Shown in pieces: positions 13,405 through 38,765 of a stretch of 64,000 nt of DNA (the first letter of the stretch is position 1; each line of letters starts with the position of its first letter). The notes under the pieces were generated by a model. It ran no database searches, had not been told where the DNA came from, and worked only from the letters and a program-made list of their open reading frames with translations. Source of the stretch: Chrysomallon squamiferum (taxonomy: Eukaryota > Mollusca > Gastropoda > Neomphalida > Peltospiridae); NCBI GenBank assembly GCA_012295275.1, contig CM022672.1, forward strand, positions 18,374,894 to 18,438,893, written 5' to 3'. The translations under genes were made by a program, and so were the position numbers.

Positions 13405-13442
<38 letters not shown>
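13386..13442. repeat. Poly-T tract
   Basis: A near-pure T run of about 57 bases with two C interruptions. It is long enough to be error-prone in assembly. Confidence 0.95.
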
Positions 13443-13443
<1 letters not shown>

Positions 13444-13960
13444 GTCAACACCGTAACAAATAAATCCAATACTATTAAAAGAGACATCCTATTATTCACA
13501 TGCCAGAACGAAGTCACGAATTCAAAGGAGTTAATTACCAGTATGAATTCTGAATGCGAGAAAACGTCTATTTTAGCCAGGATGAATTCAGTGCAAAACG
13601 AATATTATTACGGCATGTGCTGGATTCCTCGTTTGATCGCAAGTCAAGCGAACGGGACAGAAATGTCACAGTCTGCACGCTGTAACGCCACAATTATAAT
13701 GCAACGTGTGAGAACAAAAAAAATAAAAAAAAAAAAAAAATTCGATTTAGTCATAAAAAAAATGGAAATGATTGGAAAATTAATATTTTATAATATCATT
13801 AGAAGAAATGTAACTCCTTAATTGAATGTGCGGCCTGATTATAAAGTTTTAAAAATAACAATTTTATATTTTTTATATGTTAGGTCTGGTAATAAGTGTG
13901 TATACTTAATCCAGTTAATGGTTTCTTTGTTATTTCGTTTCAGTAATGGATATGGCTTTG

Positions 13961-14111
<151 letters not shown>

Positions 14112-14464
14112 ACGCTCTTTCTTTTAACGAAAATCAGTATTTTATTACAAGTCTTGTACACATGTGTTTCACTCTTTGCAGACATTAGTTTGAATAAGCA
14201 AAATAATATTGGATTAAATGAAATTAAATGACATTTATAGACAGATAATCTATCGCCGTGTGTAAATATATCCCTTAAGAAAGACATGCAAAATTACCTG
14301 TTTAGAAAGTCTTATTTGTTAGTGATTTGAAATGCTCTGTAAGTTCTTACCTTCAGTATCTGAAGTAACATATCTGAAATAATTATAAAACGATCAGTGA
14401 AACTGTGAAATTGTTTCCCCTCAAAAATATCATCAACACTTTATAAAAACTAGTTATAAAGGAC

Positions 14465-14505
14465 CGACGTCATAGATACATGACGTCATAATAGATAATG
14501 GCGGC
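14465..14505 (+). promoter_or_regulatory. CRE pair plus YY1-like motif, promoter-like
   Basis: CGACGTCA (14,465-14,472) and a perfect palindromic CRE, TGACGTCA (14,481-14,488), are 16 bases apart. They are followed by AATGGCGGC (14,497-14,505), which resembles the YY1-type element found near transcription starts of many TATA-less promoters. No coding exon is recognisable just downstream, so function is inference. Confidence 0.35.
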
Positions 14506-14659
14506 TTTGGTTTTGGATTTTGACAAACAGATGAACGGAGTATAGATTTCGTAAGAACTGTTTTTTCATTTGTTTGTTTCAGTAATGGAAATTGTTTGGT
14601 TAAAGGTAATCACTGGGGTTTGCGATTATAAAGTGTAATCCCTATACTTTCTTGTTTAT

Positions 14660-14886
14660 TAAGTTTGTTACTTCTGTTATTACTACTTCTATTGTTACTA
14701 GTACTATAACTACTACAACTACTACTACTACTACTGCTACTACTACTACTTCTACTACTTCTACAACTATTGCTGTAATTGTTTTCTTGTTATTATTATT
14801 ATTATCAGTCAGACAAGAAACAATTAAGGTGCTAATCAGAGCGAGCTGTTGTGAAGCACGTCTGCGACAGTCACGCTATCTGACAA

Positions 14887-14941
<55 letters not shown>

Positions 14942-15140
14942 CATCTTATACAACTGTTACAGCTATTGTTGTTACTGTTGTTGTTGCGACATCTATAATT
15001 ATTACTGCTACTTTTGTTATTATAATGGTTGTATTTGTTGTCGGTATCATTACGTACATTTATTATTATGGCTACTCTATTGGATATTGATGTTGTTGTT
15101 GTTGTTGTTGTTGTTTTATTGTTGCTGCAGCTGCTGCTGT
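14660..15140. repeat. Trinucleotide-rich block (CTA, TTA, GTT, GCT)
   Basis: A CTA-rich part is followed by a pure TTA run (14,887-14,937), then GTT and GCT runs. A 163-codon frame through this block is low-complexity (poly-Thr, poly-Tyr, poly-Leu and Cys). Confidence 0.9.
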
Positions 15141-15856
15141 TGATGCTGCTTTCTTAGTAGTTTTATGTATTTTATATACTGTACACAAGTGTGTATGTTT
15201 ATATGAGTATGTGTGTTCTTTATGAGTTCTTTTACAGTGGACTTCTTTCAGTCATCTGACTTAATATTTTGACGCTTTTCGTAAACGACGGCCAGTCTCT
15301 CAAAATTTTGCTGTATTTGTTTAAAACCTGAATTTCCGAAAGTGATTAGATACAATCCCATTAGTAATTCTATCAAAGCGTTTAAGAATAAAATGAAAGG
15401 GGAAGAAAAAAACGAGCAGGGGTAAATAAGATATTTCCATATCAAAATAATATTTTCTTTCCTGTCATTGATTTCTTGCAGCCCAATTGGCTGATCTGCC
15501 ATAAACAGTTCTGAGATATTTTTCATTTATGGCTGCATAAAGCAAAAGTTCAAACACGACTTGGTAATAAAATGTCTTTGATGTTCTTACCCAAAGAAAA
15601 AAAAAATAGGAGTAAACCTCAATCGCGTAACGAAGATTGCAATACCGCACATAAGCGAGCTTAACAACGCATTAAAAACTGTTTAGGAGAAAGAGCATTT
15701 CGAAATGAAATTAAAAAATCATAAATTACCATATTGCGATTTTCATTTCGTAGCCATTACGATACACACGAGTGAGTAAGTATCAGCGGCGGTTCCAGGA
15801 TTTCCTTAAGCACATTATCCAGCTTCTTTATAGCTCTTCTTTATTTTCTTTCTTTC

Positions 15857-15894
<38 letters not shown>

Positions 15895-16796
15895 TGTGAA
15901 AAAATGTATCATCATCACAGTCACCATCATTTATTTATTTCATTTATATAGTATTACCATAATTGTTGTTACTATTAATTAATTTTCTTTTCTAGACTAT
16001 CTGCTAGAAACTAAAGATGAATGTTATATATATTTCAACGAATATAATATATAATGAAGTTTCTAATTATGAACCAGCAAGTACAAATAATTTCACTATT
16101 TTTTTACGAGGATTCATTTACAAGAGATTATCCTTCAGTTTGATACATATTAACGATGACCCAGTGATCTACATCTGTATTTCTATCTGTATACCTTTTC
16201 TTTGCACGTATTGCTAACTACAATAAACAAATATGAAATGACAACAATAAACCACGAAACAATAGAAAATACAACGATGAAGAGACAATACAAACAATGA
16301 TATATATATATTTTTTTATTTCGCACACCTCTACCTATAAACTTTTCTTGTCGATTCCCTCAAGCGTGTTACCCAACCACTTTACACTGCTTTTATTTTC
16401 TTCGTGTTTTGGAGGAAAGCTACAAACGAGTTCTTATCCCGCACCTTTACCATCACAACAGATTCCCTGTCGAGCACGCAGCGAAGACAGATAATTACGT
16501 TAATGGTTGGACGGTAAATGTGTCGTATTTTCTTTCTTCTGTCACATAAAGCAATGACTGATCCGTTAATTGCCAGTCGGTAAATGGATTTATTAGAACA
16601 GCGTGTAAACGACTGGAACTAACACAAATGTGGCCTTCAGCTCCGCACGTAGTGGGATTAAGTAAAAAAAAAAAAAAAAAAAGCGGTTGAAAGAACTTTA
16701 TCACTCGTAAAAGAATAATCCTTTTTATGAATGTATGAACTAGAAACGTAAAAAAAAAAAAAAAAATTAGAAGCTTTAAGTTTTAAGATTTTATAC

Positions 16797-16841
<45 letters not shown>

Positions 16842-16940
16842 GTTGTTGTTGTTGTAGTTGTCGTTTTATTGTTATTACTACTATTGATATATTTAATTAA
16901 TTATTGTTGTTGCTGTTGTTGTTGCTCGTTTTCTAATACT

Positions 16941-16972
<32 letters not shown>

Positions 16973-17012
16973 TTATTATTATTATTATTATTACTATTAT
17001 TATTATTATTTA
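16797..17012. repeat. TTA/GTT/CTT trinucleotide tract
   Basis: Pure TTA (16,800-16,840), GTT-rich and CTT runs follow one another, ending in a second TTA run. Confidence 0.9.
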
Positions 17013-17371
17013 ATTATTTAACACTTACGGATTTAATGAGGTTTTTTCTGGTGCTAGGGTTTTGTGGATTATTGCATATTATGCTAATATTCTGAACCGG
17101 GGTTTAATTATATTTTCAATAATACATAGTTTTGTTCTCCAGAGTTTAGTGTGTTTGAGTTTATATGCATTTTGTTACAAATCTTTATATAGTAAATAAT
17201 AAAGAAAATGATGAAAAAAACCAAAAAAAAACAATAATAACATCTGACCTCTGAAGTCGAAATTTTTTTTAAAAATTTGGCTGGTATATAAAGTATGATA
17301 ATAAAACAAAAAACTTTCGTAAAATGTCAATTATACTTATCTTTCGTTCGTGATATCATATTTTACGGAGA

Positions 17372-17374
<3 letters not shown>

Positions 17375-17435
<61 letters not shown>

Positions 17436-17470
17436 AATAAATAATAATGAAAAATAAATAAATAAATAAA
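17375..17470. repeat. (ATA)n(AAAT)n microsatellite
   Basis: ATA repeats grade into AAAT repeats over about 95 bases. A similar smaller ATA/AAAT block occurs at 18,909-18,955. Confidence 0.9.
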
Positions 17471-18909
17471 AACATCTGATTGACTAAATAAATCCGAAGT
17501 ACTTTTAGTTTATCACGAATTTCTCAGTTTTGTTAATAATAACACACCAACTCGAGTTTTACCGAACCTGAAAGAAACTTTACAAAATTTCTGTGTATCA
17601 TGTTGCACCAACATCATCTTACACTTATTTAATCTTCCTTCCACCTCCATCTGAACATAGCTCTCTCTCTACAACGTGAAGCCAAATTTAATTTGGCACA
17701 AATCTCCGTTTAACGATCAAAGTTTGGCAATCGCTCGCCTCCGGATTACGTTCTGTTTTTTTTTCCATCGTTAATTCCTCAGCACTGAGCATCTTTCTTT
17801 TCAGTTTCGGGACCGTTATGATAATTTTAATCTTCCATCGATCATCATCTTGTAACGAGAGTCAGTCGTTGAACACTACAAGTGCTCCATCATATCCGAT
17901 TAAATCTTATTACGTACGTTTCAGCCTTCGCGAGTTCTCTCTATCGCAAGACAAAAAAAAAAAAATAAAGACAAATTTGTTGATTATTATGTTGTCGGCG
18001 GAGAGCTATATTTTATTAGGTATACTTCGTCATGTTTCTCAAGTAAGGATTAAATGAATGAATGGATGTTTGATGACAGCGCTGTAAAAATAATAAATTG
18101 GTTGTTCACGTCCAACAACGACGAAGTAAAGAAGTAAAAAAGAAAGTAAGATAGATTTGAAAAAACAACTAATATAGTTATTATCTTTGAAATCGGCGCA
18201 GTTATATTTAATTATATATAATGTCAGAAATAGCTGGCGTCGGAAAGATTGAAGGTTAAGGTACCATGGCGCCGTACAAGATGTGTTATATTATATACAG
18301 ACCTTCAGAATTGAAATGAAAAACACTTCCTTTCTTTTAAATATTCTTATAAACTTTAAAATGTACATTTAATTTTTTTCTGAAGTTTTATTCACAGCAA
18401 GAAAGCATAATATCCTTCCTGCGATTATTTTTTTTTATCTATTTTAATTTTAAATTTTTTTCTTACATTTTGTTTTTATTTTTATTTTTTTTATTTATTT
18501 TTATTTTTATTTTTATTTTTTTTTTATAAATTAAGAAAAATGAACGTGATAATCTCAGATAAGTACTATTCTAAATATCGATTCTTTAATCTTAATTTTT
18601 AATTTATTTTTTTTAACAAAAACAATACTAATAATAATAAAGATACTACATGAAACGTAAGACTTCTAAAGATTTTAAGATTTTTTACCAACTCAAACTA
18701 ATACTTTAATGAATGAAGGAAATTACAAAGAGTCAAATAGATTTTTTTTATCGTGTTCTTTGAGCACTGACCTTTACTTCGTTCCCATCCTTTCATCAGC
18801 TTACGAAATTTCGAAATATAATTGTTGTTGCAAAGCGTTATTTGTAGTGATAAAGTCCAAATCAAGGTCCTTTTTAAAATTAATAACAAAAATGATGATG
18901 ATAGTGATA

Positions 18910-18945
<36 letters not shown>

Positions 18946-19228
18946 AATAAATATATATACACACCAACACTTATACTTGCATTATTCTACGATTATTCTA
19001 AAATCAGTCTTGATACATCTAAATTTATTGATACTGGAAGACAGTCTGTCGATCTTATTTGAAAATTAAAAGAATCAAAACATTTATGCACAAAATATTT
19101 ATTAAAATCTTCACATTTATCACAGGTTAATAAATACAAAAAATCACATGGAATGTAAAATGGACAGGCTAAAAACACCACGAAGTTCGTGCGAAATTTC
19201 GTTTGGTTGCTAGCGGCTTTGCAAAAGG

Positions 19229-19263
<35 letters not shown>

Positions 19264-19879
19264 TTGCAGTTTAGAGTGTTGTTATTTTTTTTTACATGAT
19301 ATCAGATAATATGTTATTTAATGTACAAATGGCTTTTCTTTTAATAGCACAAATTCAAAAGCAGACATAAAATCATGTAACATTAATACCAGATTCAGTT
19401 TGTTACAAAATTGTTTTGTGTTTTTCTCTCTCCTTTTAGTACTTCTTTTTCTTTTCTGTTTTTCTCCTAACTTAATTCTCTTACTTTATTAACTTTTAAA
19501 AAAAAGTTTTTATTTTCTTTCTTTTTGTGTAGAAAGCTATGCATACATCTTTTCAGTTAAGAAAAGTTTACCATCGATTTATATATATATTTTTTCTTAC
19601 CATATTAATAAAATATATATCTTACTTCATCAAATCGTGAAAATTTTCATATTGATTGTCATTTGATATATCCTTTTATAAATAATTACATTACAATTAT
19701 AATTTTTAAATTTCTCTTTTTTTTACTTTTTTTTTTTTAAATACGTAATATTTTAATAGTAATTTAAAAATATCAGTACTGTAATTTAAAAAATAATTTC
19801 CAGATTTGTTTTGGAAATGTCACAGAAGCGACAGAGTGTATGTATAAAAGTCACAGTTATTCACTGCAGTGTTCATTCA

Positions 19880-32830
<12,951 letters not shown>

Positions 32831-33343
32831 GCAGTGATAGTAGTGACAGTTTGTGATTTTTTTTCTTCTATAACTGAGTACAAACATGTGAAATATTTTC
32901 GAATGAAATTAAATAATAAAATATATACATGCAACATAAAAATATTAAATAAAATAATTAAATAAAAAAGAGTAATAATTATTTAATTTAAAAATTTAGT
33001 TTGTGTATGTACAAAGAACCTTTAAAAATAGTGAATAATACTCTCCTGTAAATTGAGTAATGGAAATACCAGTGAAAAATAAACTAAAATAGACTAAATT
33101 AAAATTAAATAAAATAAAATAAATAATAACAAATGATACTAATTAAGACAACTACACTTTATTCTTAATGACATTAATTTTATCGCGCCTTCCATTATTT
33201 ATTTTTAATTATTATTACTTCCATTACTGCAAACATATGTAAATGCTGTTACTGAAGATAAAGCAATCTTCCAAGGATTAGTAAATGGTACAAAAGTGAA
33301 TAGATATGTTACTTATGTACGTATAGATTTAATCGTTTAACTG

Positions 33344-33357
33344 TTTACCATGGTAAC
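33344..33357. promoter_or_regulatory. X-box-like (RFX) palindrome
   Basis: TTTACCATGGTAAC contains the 12-base palindrome TTACCATGGTAA. It matches the RFX X-box consensus (RYYNYY, 1-3 bases, RRNRAC) with one mismatch on either strand. It lies in the first intron of CFAP99, about 120 bases beyond the 5' non-coding exon. RFX sites near transcription starts are typical of cilia genes. Confidence 0.45.
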
Positions 33358-33475
33358 GTAACTAAAGAAGCAATTAAAATTGTTCTTATCCCATTAATAT
33401 TATTTTTTAAAATAACAGTAAATATTTTATTAATAAAACAAAATGCGACAATTTCTATTAAATAAATATGTTTAC

Positions 33476-33590
33476 CTGAAACGGTCCAGTGACAGCTAAT
33501 ATTTTTAACGTTTAGACACCGCCAATTTCCTTTTGTGATGACAACAAGCCGCCATGATGTATATTCCGTGGTAAATGGGACAAAATGTCA
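33476..33590 (-). other. CFAP99: Candidate 5' non-coding exon and start region of CFAP99
   Basis: A consensus donor (CAG/GTAAAC on the minus strand) at 33,476 would splice to the acceptor at 32,873. On the minus strand, CATGGCGGCTTG (around 33,548-33,556), a YY1-like start-site element, and TTGGCGG lie just upstream of the donor. This suggests a TATA-less start near 33,550-33,590. The upstream edge is a guess. Confidence 0.5.
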
Positions 33591-34394
33591 AGAGCACCAA
33601 ACATTTTCTTTCGGCCATACACGCTTTAAACATAGTTCTTCTTATTATATACCCTGTCACAATTTGTATACTTATTAAATTACTCTTTTTGATAACTTCT
33701 AATCCAAGACCTGATTTTTATTTAACTTTTTATTAACTTTACCAACAAAACAAAAATAATTATGATTAAAACACATTATAAAAATCGTCAATACCAGCAT
33801 TTAATAATAATATTAGACACTTGAATGTAAATACGCTAATTAATTTGATAATTATTATATTAAATTTTGAATCTGCTAACCTAAGAAAATAGTTACAGAA
33901 TCAAGAATCCTTTGGTATCTGTCGCACACATTATTATTATTTAGTTGTTTAACAGGTTGTTGTGCGCACGTATAAACACTTACTGATTGACACTTAGTAA
34001 AGCCCGTGCATTTACGATATTATATGAAATTCTTGTGTGGTACAAAATATCTGCAACTTTAAATTTCTACCTACTACAAATTGTGTTTTGTTCCTTAAAA
34101 TTAATTTGTTCATGATGTCTTGGGACTGATATTTAATCTAATTACTAAATCATTAATAAATAATACAAAAGTAATATTAACACAGTGTTGTTTTAATATT
34201 AATACAATTTTATTTTTTTATTTATTGTAATTTATTTATTGTAATTTATTTATTTATTATTTTCATAATTCTTAGCTATTTCAACCAAAGTGGCAATGCT
34301 TTGCTATGTATGAAATGCTACTGGTCACTATAGTACATATGCATATACACGCATATATACATACACACACACATACATATATACATGTACACAT

Positions 34395-34495
34395 ATATGC
34401 ACATGCACACAAACACACACATATATATATACACATACATGCACAGACATACACATACACTTACTGATGTATATGTGTATGTGTGTGTGTATATT

Positions 34496-34528
<33 letters not shown>

Positions 34529-34568
34529 ATGTGTTTATATATGTGTGTGTTTGTGTGCATGTGCATAT
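34395..34568. repeat. Long inverted repeat with 32-bp perfect arms
   Basis: 34,395-34,426 is the exact reverse complement of 34,537-34,568. The arms are ATATGCACATGC(AC-rich)ATATAT and its mirror, with a loop of about 110 bases. Weaker mirror complementarity (ACACATACA versus TGTATGTGT) continues inward. Confidence 0.9.
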
Positions 34569-35479
34569 GTATGTGTATATATATTCCTTCATATGTAATG
34601 AGATTCACATTTATATCATTTTCGTCTCTAATAAAACGCTATACGTCGTATATTGACAAGTTGCTTGTTTATATCCGTTTATTTGAATAATGATTTAGCT
34701 TTGAACTTTATGAAATCTCTTACCACATTATATAATGATTTACATACAATACTTTTATGATGTTCTGTTATTCCGAAGTATTCATAATTATCCCACAGTT
34801 ATGTTCTCGTACATAAATATTTATTTATTTTATGTCGAACAGTTCAAATGTAAACATGTAACTGCGATAATGATTTCCTGTATGGCAGATTTTAACTGCT
34901 GGGAAACAGGAAAAACATGCATGGTTGCGAACATTAATTGTAGCCTTATATTCGAAATTATAAAAACTAATCATAAATCAATGAGTACTTGTTTGTTTAA
35001 ATTTAAATAAAGATTTGATTAATTTTATCCATTTCTTACTGATTTTTCATCCACACACAAATCCCGATGGGTTGGCAGATATAATTATGTCCGCCACCAA
35101 AATAATGTCAGAATTAATTAATTTTATGTCAAATCAGCACTAAATGTTTCAAAAGATTGTTGTCCCTTTTTAAATGCCGAATCATTACTTTTATATAAAA
35201 ACTAACAATTACAGAAATCCAAAGCTGAAGACGAATGAATAGGGTGGGGAATAATAATAATTAATAGAAAGAAATATTCGCCGCTGTAAATGTGTGTCAA
35301 TAAATCCTGCAGGAAAACCAAGGCTGATTGAAATGAAAAACAAAACATGTACGACCCTTTTCATTATGGATATAAATCGATAATCGGAGATCGAATGAGC
35401 AGAGTCCGACCAGTGTGTCAGCGTTTAGTCGAATCTAATAAAACTCACACGATTCACTGTCTTTTGTTTGCAATTTTTC

Positions 35480-35559
35480 ATTGGCTCGCTAGATTAGTTA
35501 CTGCGTTATCGATTGGCTAATTTTATGTTCCAGCATGTCTATGGATCGACGATATAAAA
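35480..35559 (+). promoter_or_regulatory. Orphan promoter-like patch: two inverted CCAAT boxes and a TATA box
   Basis: ATTGGCT occurs at 35,480-35,486 and 35,512-35,518, followed by TATAAAA at 35,553-35,559. The spacing suits a TATA-type core promoter starting near 35,585. No coding exon follows. It could drive a non-coding RNA or an upstream exon of the NDRG-like gene, or be chance. Confidence 0.35.
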
Positions 35560-35700
35560 TTCCTTTGAATGTGTTCAAGAAAAGAAACTGAAGGTTGAAG
35601 TCCGGCAGGACTTGACATTTGGAGGACAAATGATCACATAGCAATAATTTATGAAGATACATTGCAGGAAATTACTGTTAAAAATAAGACTTGAATGTAC

Positions 35701-35844
<144 letters not shown>

Positions 35845-35982
35845 TTACACTAATTTTCAGAACTGCATTATTATATGTATATGTATGCATGAAAACATAC
35901 ACATACACGCACTTAGTTTCCCAGAACCTTAGGTTTCAAAGACTTTCTGGACTATCAGTTCTTCCGAGCCAAATGAGGTCAC

Positions 35983-36032
<50 letters not shown>

Positions 36033-36287
36033 TCAACATTTCTAAGTATTTAAATATATATCTCCCAATTTCTGAATCAGTGTATACATTATTAAAAATT
36101 ATAAAATTAAATATAGGCCTACTAATTAAAATACTTTACTATATATGGTGCAGACAGTATAAATACAATCAGATTATTATTTTTAATTTTTTTTAATTCA
36201 AATTAATTTAATTTAATTTAATTTTGAATGCCAATTCAGAATTTTATTTGGTTTAAAACAGGTTACACACAGACAGACAGACAGACA

Positions 36288-36324
<37 letters not shown>

Positions 36325-36900
36325 TGTATACCTCTTTGCAGAAGCCATGTGTGGTCAGTTATCTGATAGAAGTATGCTTTAAATTATCTGTAAATGAACC
36401 AGTCAAGAGAAAAATTATTTTAATTTCAGTTATCTGCCGAAGCAATTAAACAGATATCTCTTTTTGTGTTCATCAATAGAGTAAATTAGCTTTAATGGCA
36501 TCGTACGTACATCTGTCAAAATTAACTCTTTGAACAGAGCCATAAAATTGTCAGAATATTTGTTCATATATTATTTTCGTTTCGTAAAAAAGTTTTAGTT
36601 TATTCATCATGTCTGTAGTGATGATGACAGAAAACTATTTATTTTGTATTTGTTCGTTGTTTATTTTATTTCATTTATTTTGTTTATCAAATCCAGTATT
36701 AAATTACACTTAACATATATACATTCTGGGATTTGTTCCATAATCGTAAGTGCTCCAAAAAGATGTAAACAACAATAAATTGTTTTCTTTCTGTGGAAGA
36801 ATTTTTGAAATAGAGAAGGATCATTTTTGTAACATGGATATTTCAATTTTATATGCCGAATGTATATGTGCAAGTTAGTGAGTGAATTATCGCACGTACA

Positions 36901-36915
36901 CATTATTATTATTAC

Positions 36916-36973
<58 letters not shown>

Positions 36974-36992
36974 TGCATAATATGTATTTATA

Positions 36993-37023
<31 letters not shown>
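36901..37023. repeat. (TTA)n microsatellite followed by poly-A
   Basis: TTA repeats (36,904-36,973) and then a 30-base A-run (36,994-37,023). Confidence 0.95.
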
Positions 37024-37029
<6 letters not shown>

Positions 37030-38753
37030 TTTAAAAATAATAATATAACACCGCAAGGGGTTTACTTGGACAAGATATCTATATCTATATATATTAAAAA
37101 TATCAAAGTTGAACTCATTCTACTGTCATTTGACAGTTTTTTTAAATGACCTTGAATCAGCATTAAACCGAGGCCAAATGTTTTGTTTCGCAGAAGTATA
37201 CGCATCGTAAGTGTCGCAGCGGGCGGAACCATCGCTTAGCATGAGTGATCACCACGTTTAGTATCAGTAGTGTTCCATGACCTGAGCACGACAGGAGTCG
37301 CGTGTATTTTCTCACGGGTGACCAAGTGTTAAACCATACCCTCCCAAAAAGCTCGGGTCTGTTAGGCTCATGCCTACTATTAATTCACTTCATACGTGTA
37401 GTTTACGGAGTGGATGCATGACTTTGTAACACGTATGCCAGTAATAATGTTTTTGTACCACGTACACGAGTCATCATCTTTCTGTAAAAATTCATATGCT
37501 TATTGTAATGCAAGTCTTTATAATTCAGGTAATAATACTCCTTCCGAATTATAACAATTTTAGATACTGTATATCACACATAAAGGCTTTTGCAACAGTG
37601 TTGCAGGTTTGGATTTGTCCTGAACGCACAGATATTAATGATCTGGAAAGCTTGTTAAGATTCCCCAACGTGGTTGCCTTTTCTATAAACAGACATTACA
37701 TATATAATAAAATAAAATAAAAATTTACAAGATATGTGTTTTTGTGTTGTTTCGTTTTTCAAAATAACGTTAACACAAACGAATGTAGCCGTATTGTTGT
37801 TTCAATATAATTTACCAAAGGACGTGTGCGCGGCTGCATGTCTGTGTATAAGAAATTACACGTGGATCAGCTAAAACTTTAAAGATCTAAAATTAGTTTT
37901 ACTTATTTATTAGAAGAGAAATTAAATATATTATAAGCAGTTTAATTTCAGTGACTGATCCAAGGTGTATTTATTTTTTACAGGAAAATACATGGCAGTA
38001 ATTTTGACGTGAAAACAAACGCTGTAGAATTAGACACGTCTGATATAGACATGCATAAGTAACATGAGATCAGATAGAAACATTTTATGCTCATAATTAA
38101 TTTTTGGCATATTTAAAGATTTTTAATACTAAAATTAACAATTTGCGTCTTTTAAGACAATTATTTGTTCCACTTGTACATAGTTTAGAAACAGAATGTA
38201 ATAATAAAATGGCAGTATAATATTATGTATCAGAATATATCAGAACAGATCAGGGGGAAAAATACAAAATACAAAAAAAAAAAAAAAAAAAAAAAATTCA
38301 CAGAGGCGTCATCTTGAGCCTGCCTTTTTACCGTGGCTTTGTGTCGTGACATTTGTAACGTCAGTCGAACTGAAAGGATAATCTACATAATAATTTATAC
38401 TTTTATAAGCACATTGTAAAAAATAAGACTAAAAGTTTAAATGAACTAATAAACTGTATAAAACAAGAAAAAAAGATCAGAAAAGTATTCGGTTGAATAA
38501 ACAGAAAGGTTCAGTATTCTCTGAATCCATTTTCGTGAACCTTTTGGCTTGGACACTCGATGAATCAGCTTGGTCAACTGAAGTCAATCAACTTGACTGT
38601 TACTCTGTTGGTTGCAGTAAAACTAGCAACGTAGCGTAACTGAAATACACAAACCAGTCTAATACGCTTCGAGCAGAAGACGAAAGAGCAGTGAGAGTAA
38701 ACAAAAGCGGTGGAACGTAAATTTTGGATTAAACCAGCTATAAATGCATCAGA

Positions 38754-38765
38754 ATGAGTTTGGAA
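38754..38765 (+). CDS. NDRG-like exon 1 (start codon)
   Basis: ATG AGT TTG GAA is followed by a consensus GTGAGT donor. Phase 0 agrees with exon 2. The short coding part makes this start plausible but not proven. Confidence 0.6.

Noticed and set aside
13441-13821. 126-codon open frame after a poly-T tract
   Set aside because: It starts inside the homopolymer, has no recognisable domain, ends in a Lys-rich A-tract reading and shows no splice or promoter context.
14652-15143. 163-codon open frame
   Set aside because: It is a translation of TTA, CTA, GTT and GCT repeats (poly-Thr, poly-Tyr, poly-Leu and Cys).
32831-32887. Upstream in-frame ATG at 32,887 as the CFAP99 start
   Set aside because: A TACTCAG acceptor at 32,873/32,874 and an upstream 5' exon donor indicate this ATG is intronic. 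Family similarity begins only after the MMSMNHS codons.
37180-37460. GC-richer patch as a possible tRNA, SINE or exon
   Set aside because: No A/B-box pair, cloverleaf, open frame with splice sites, or internal repeat could be identified.
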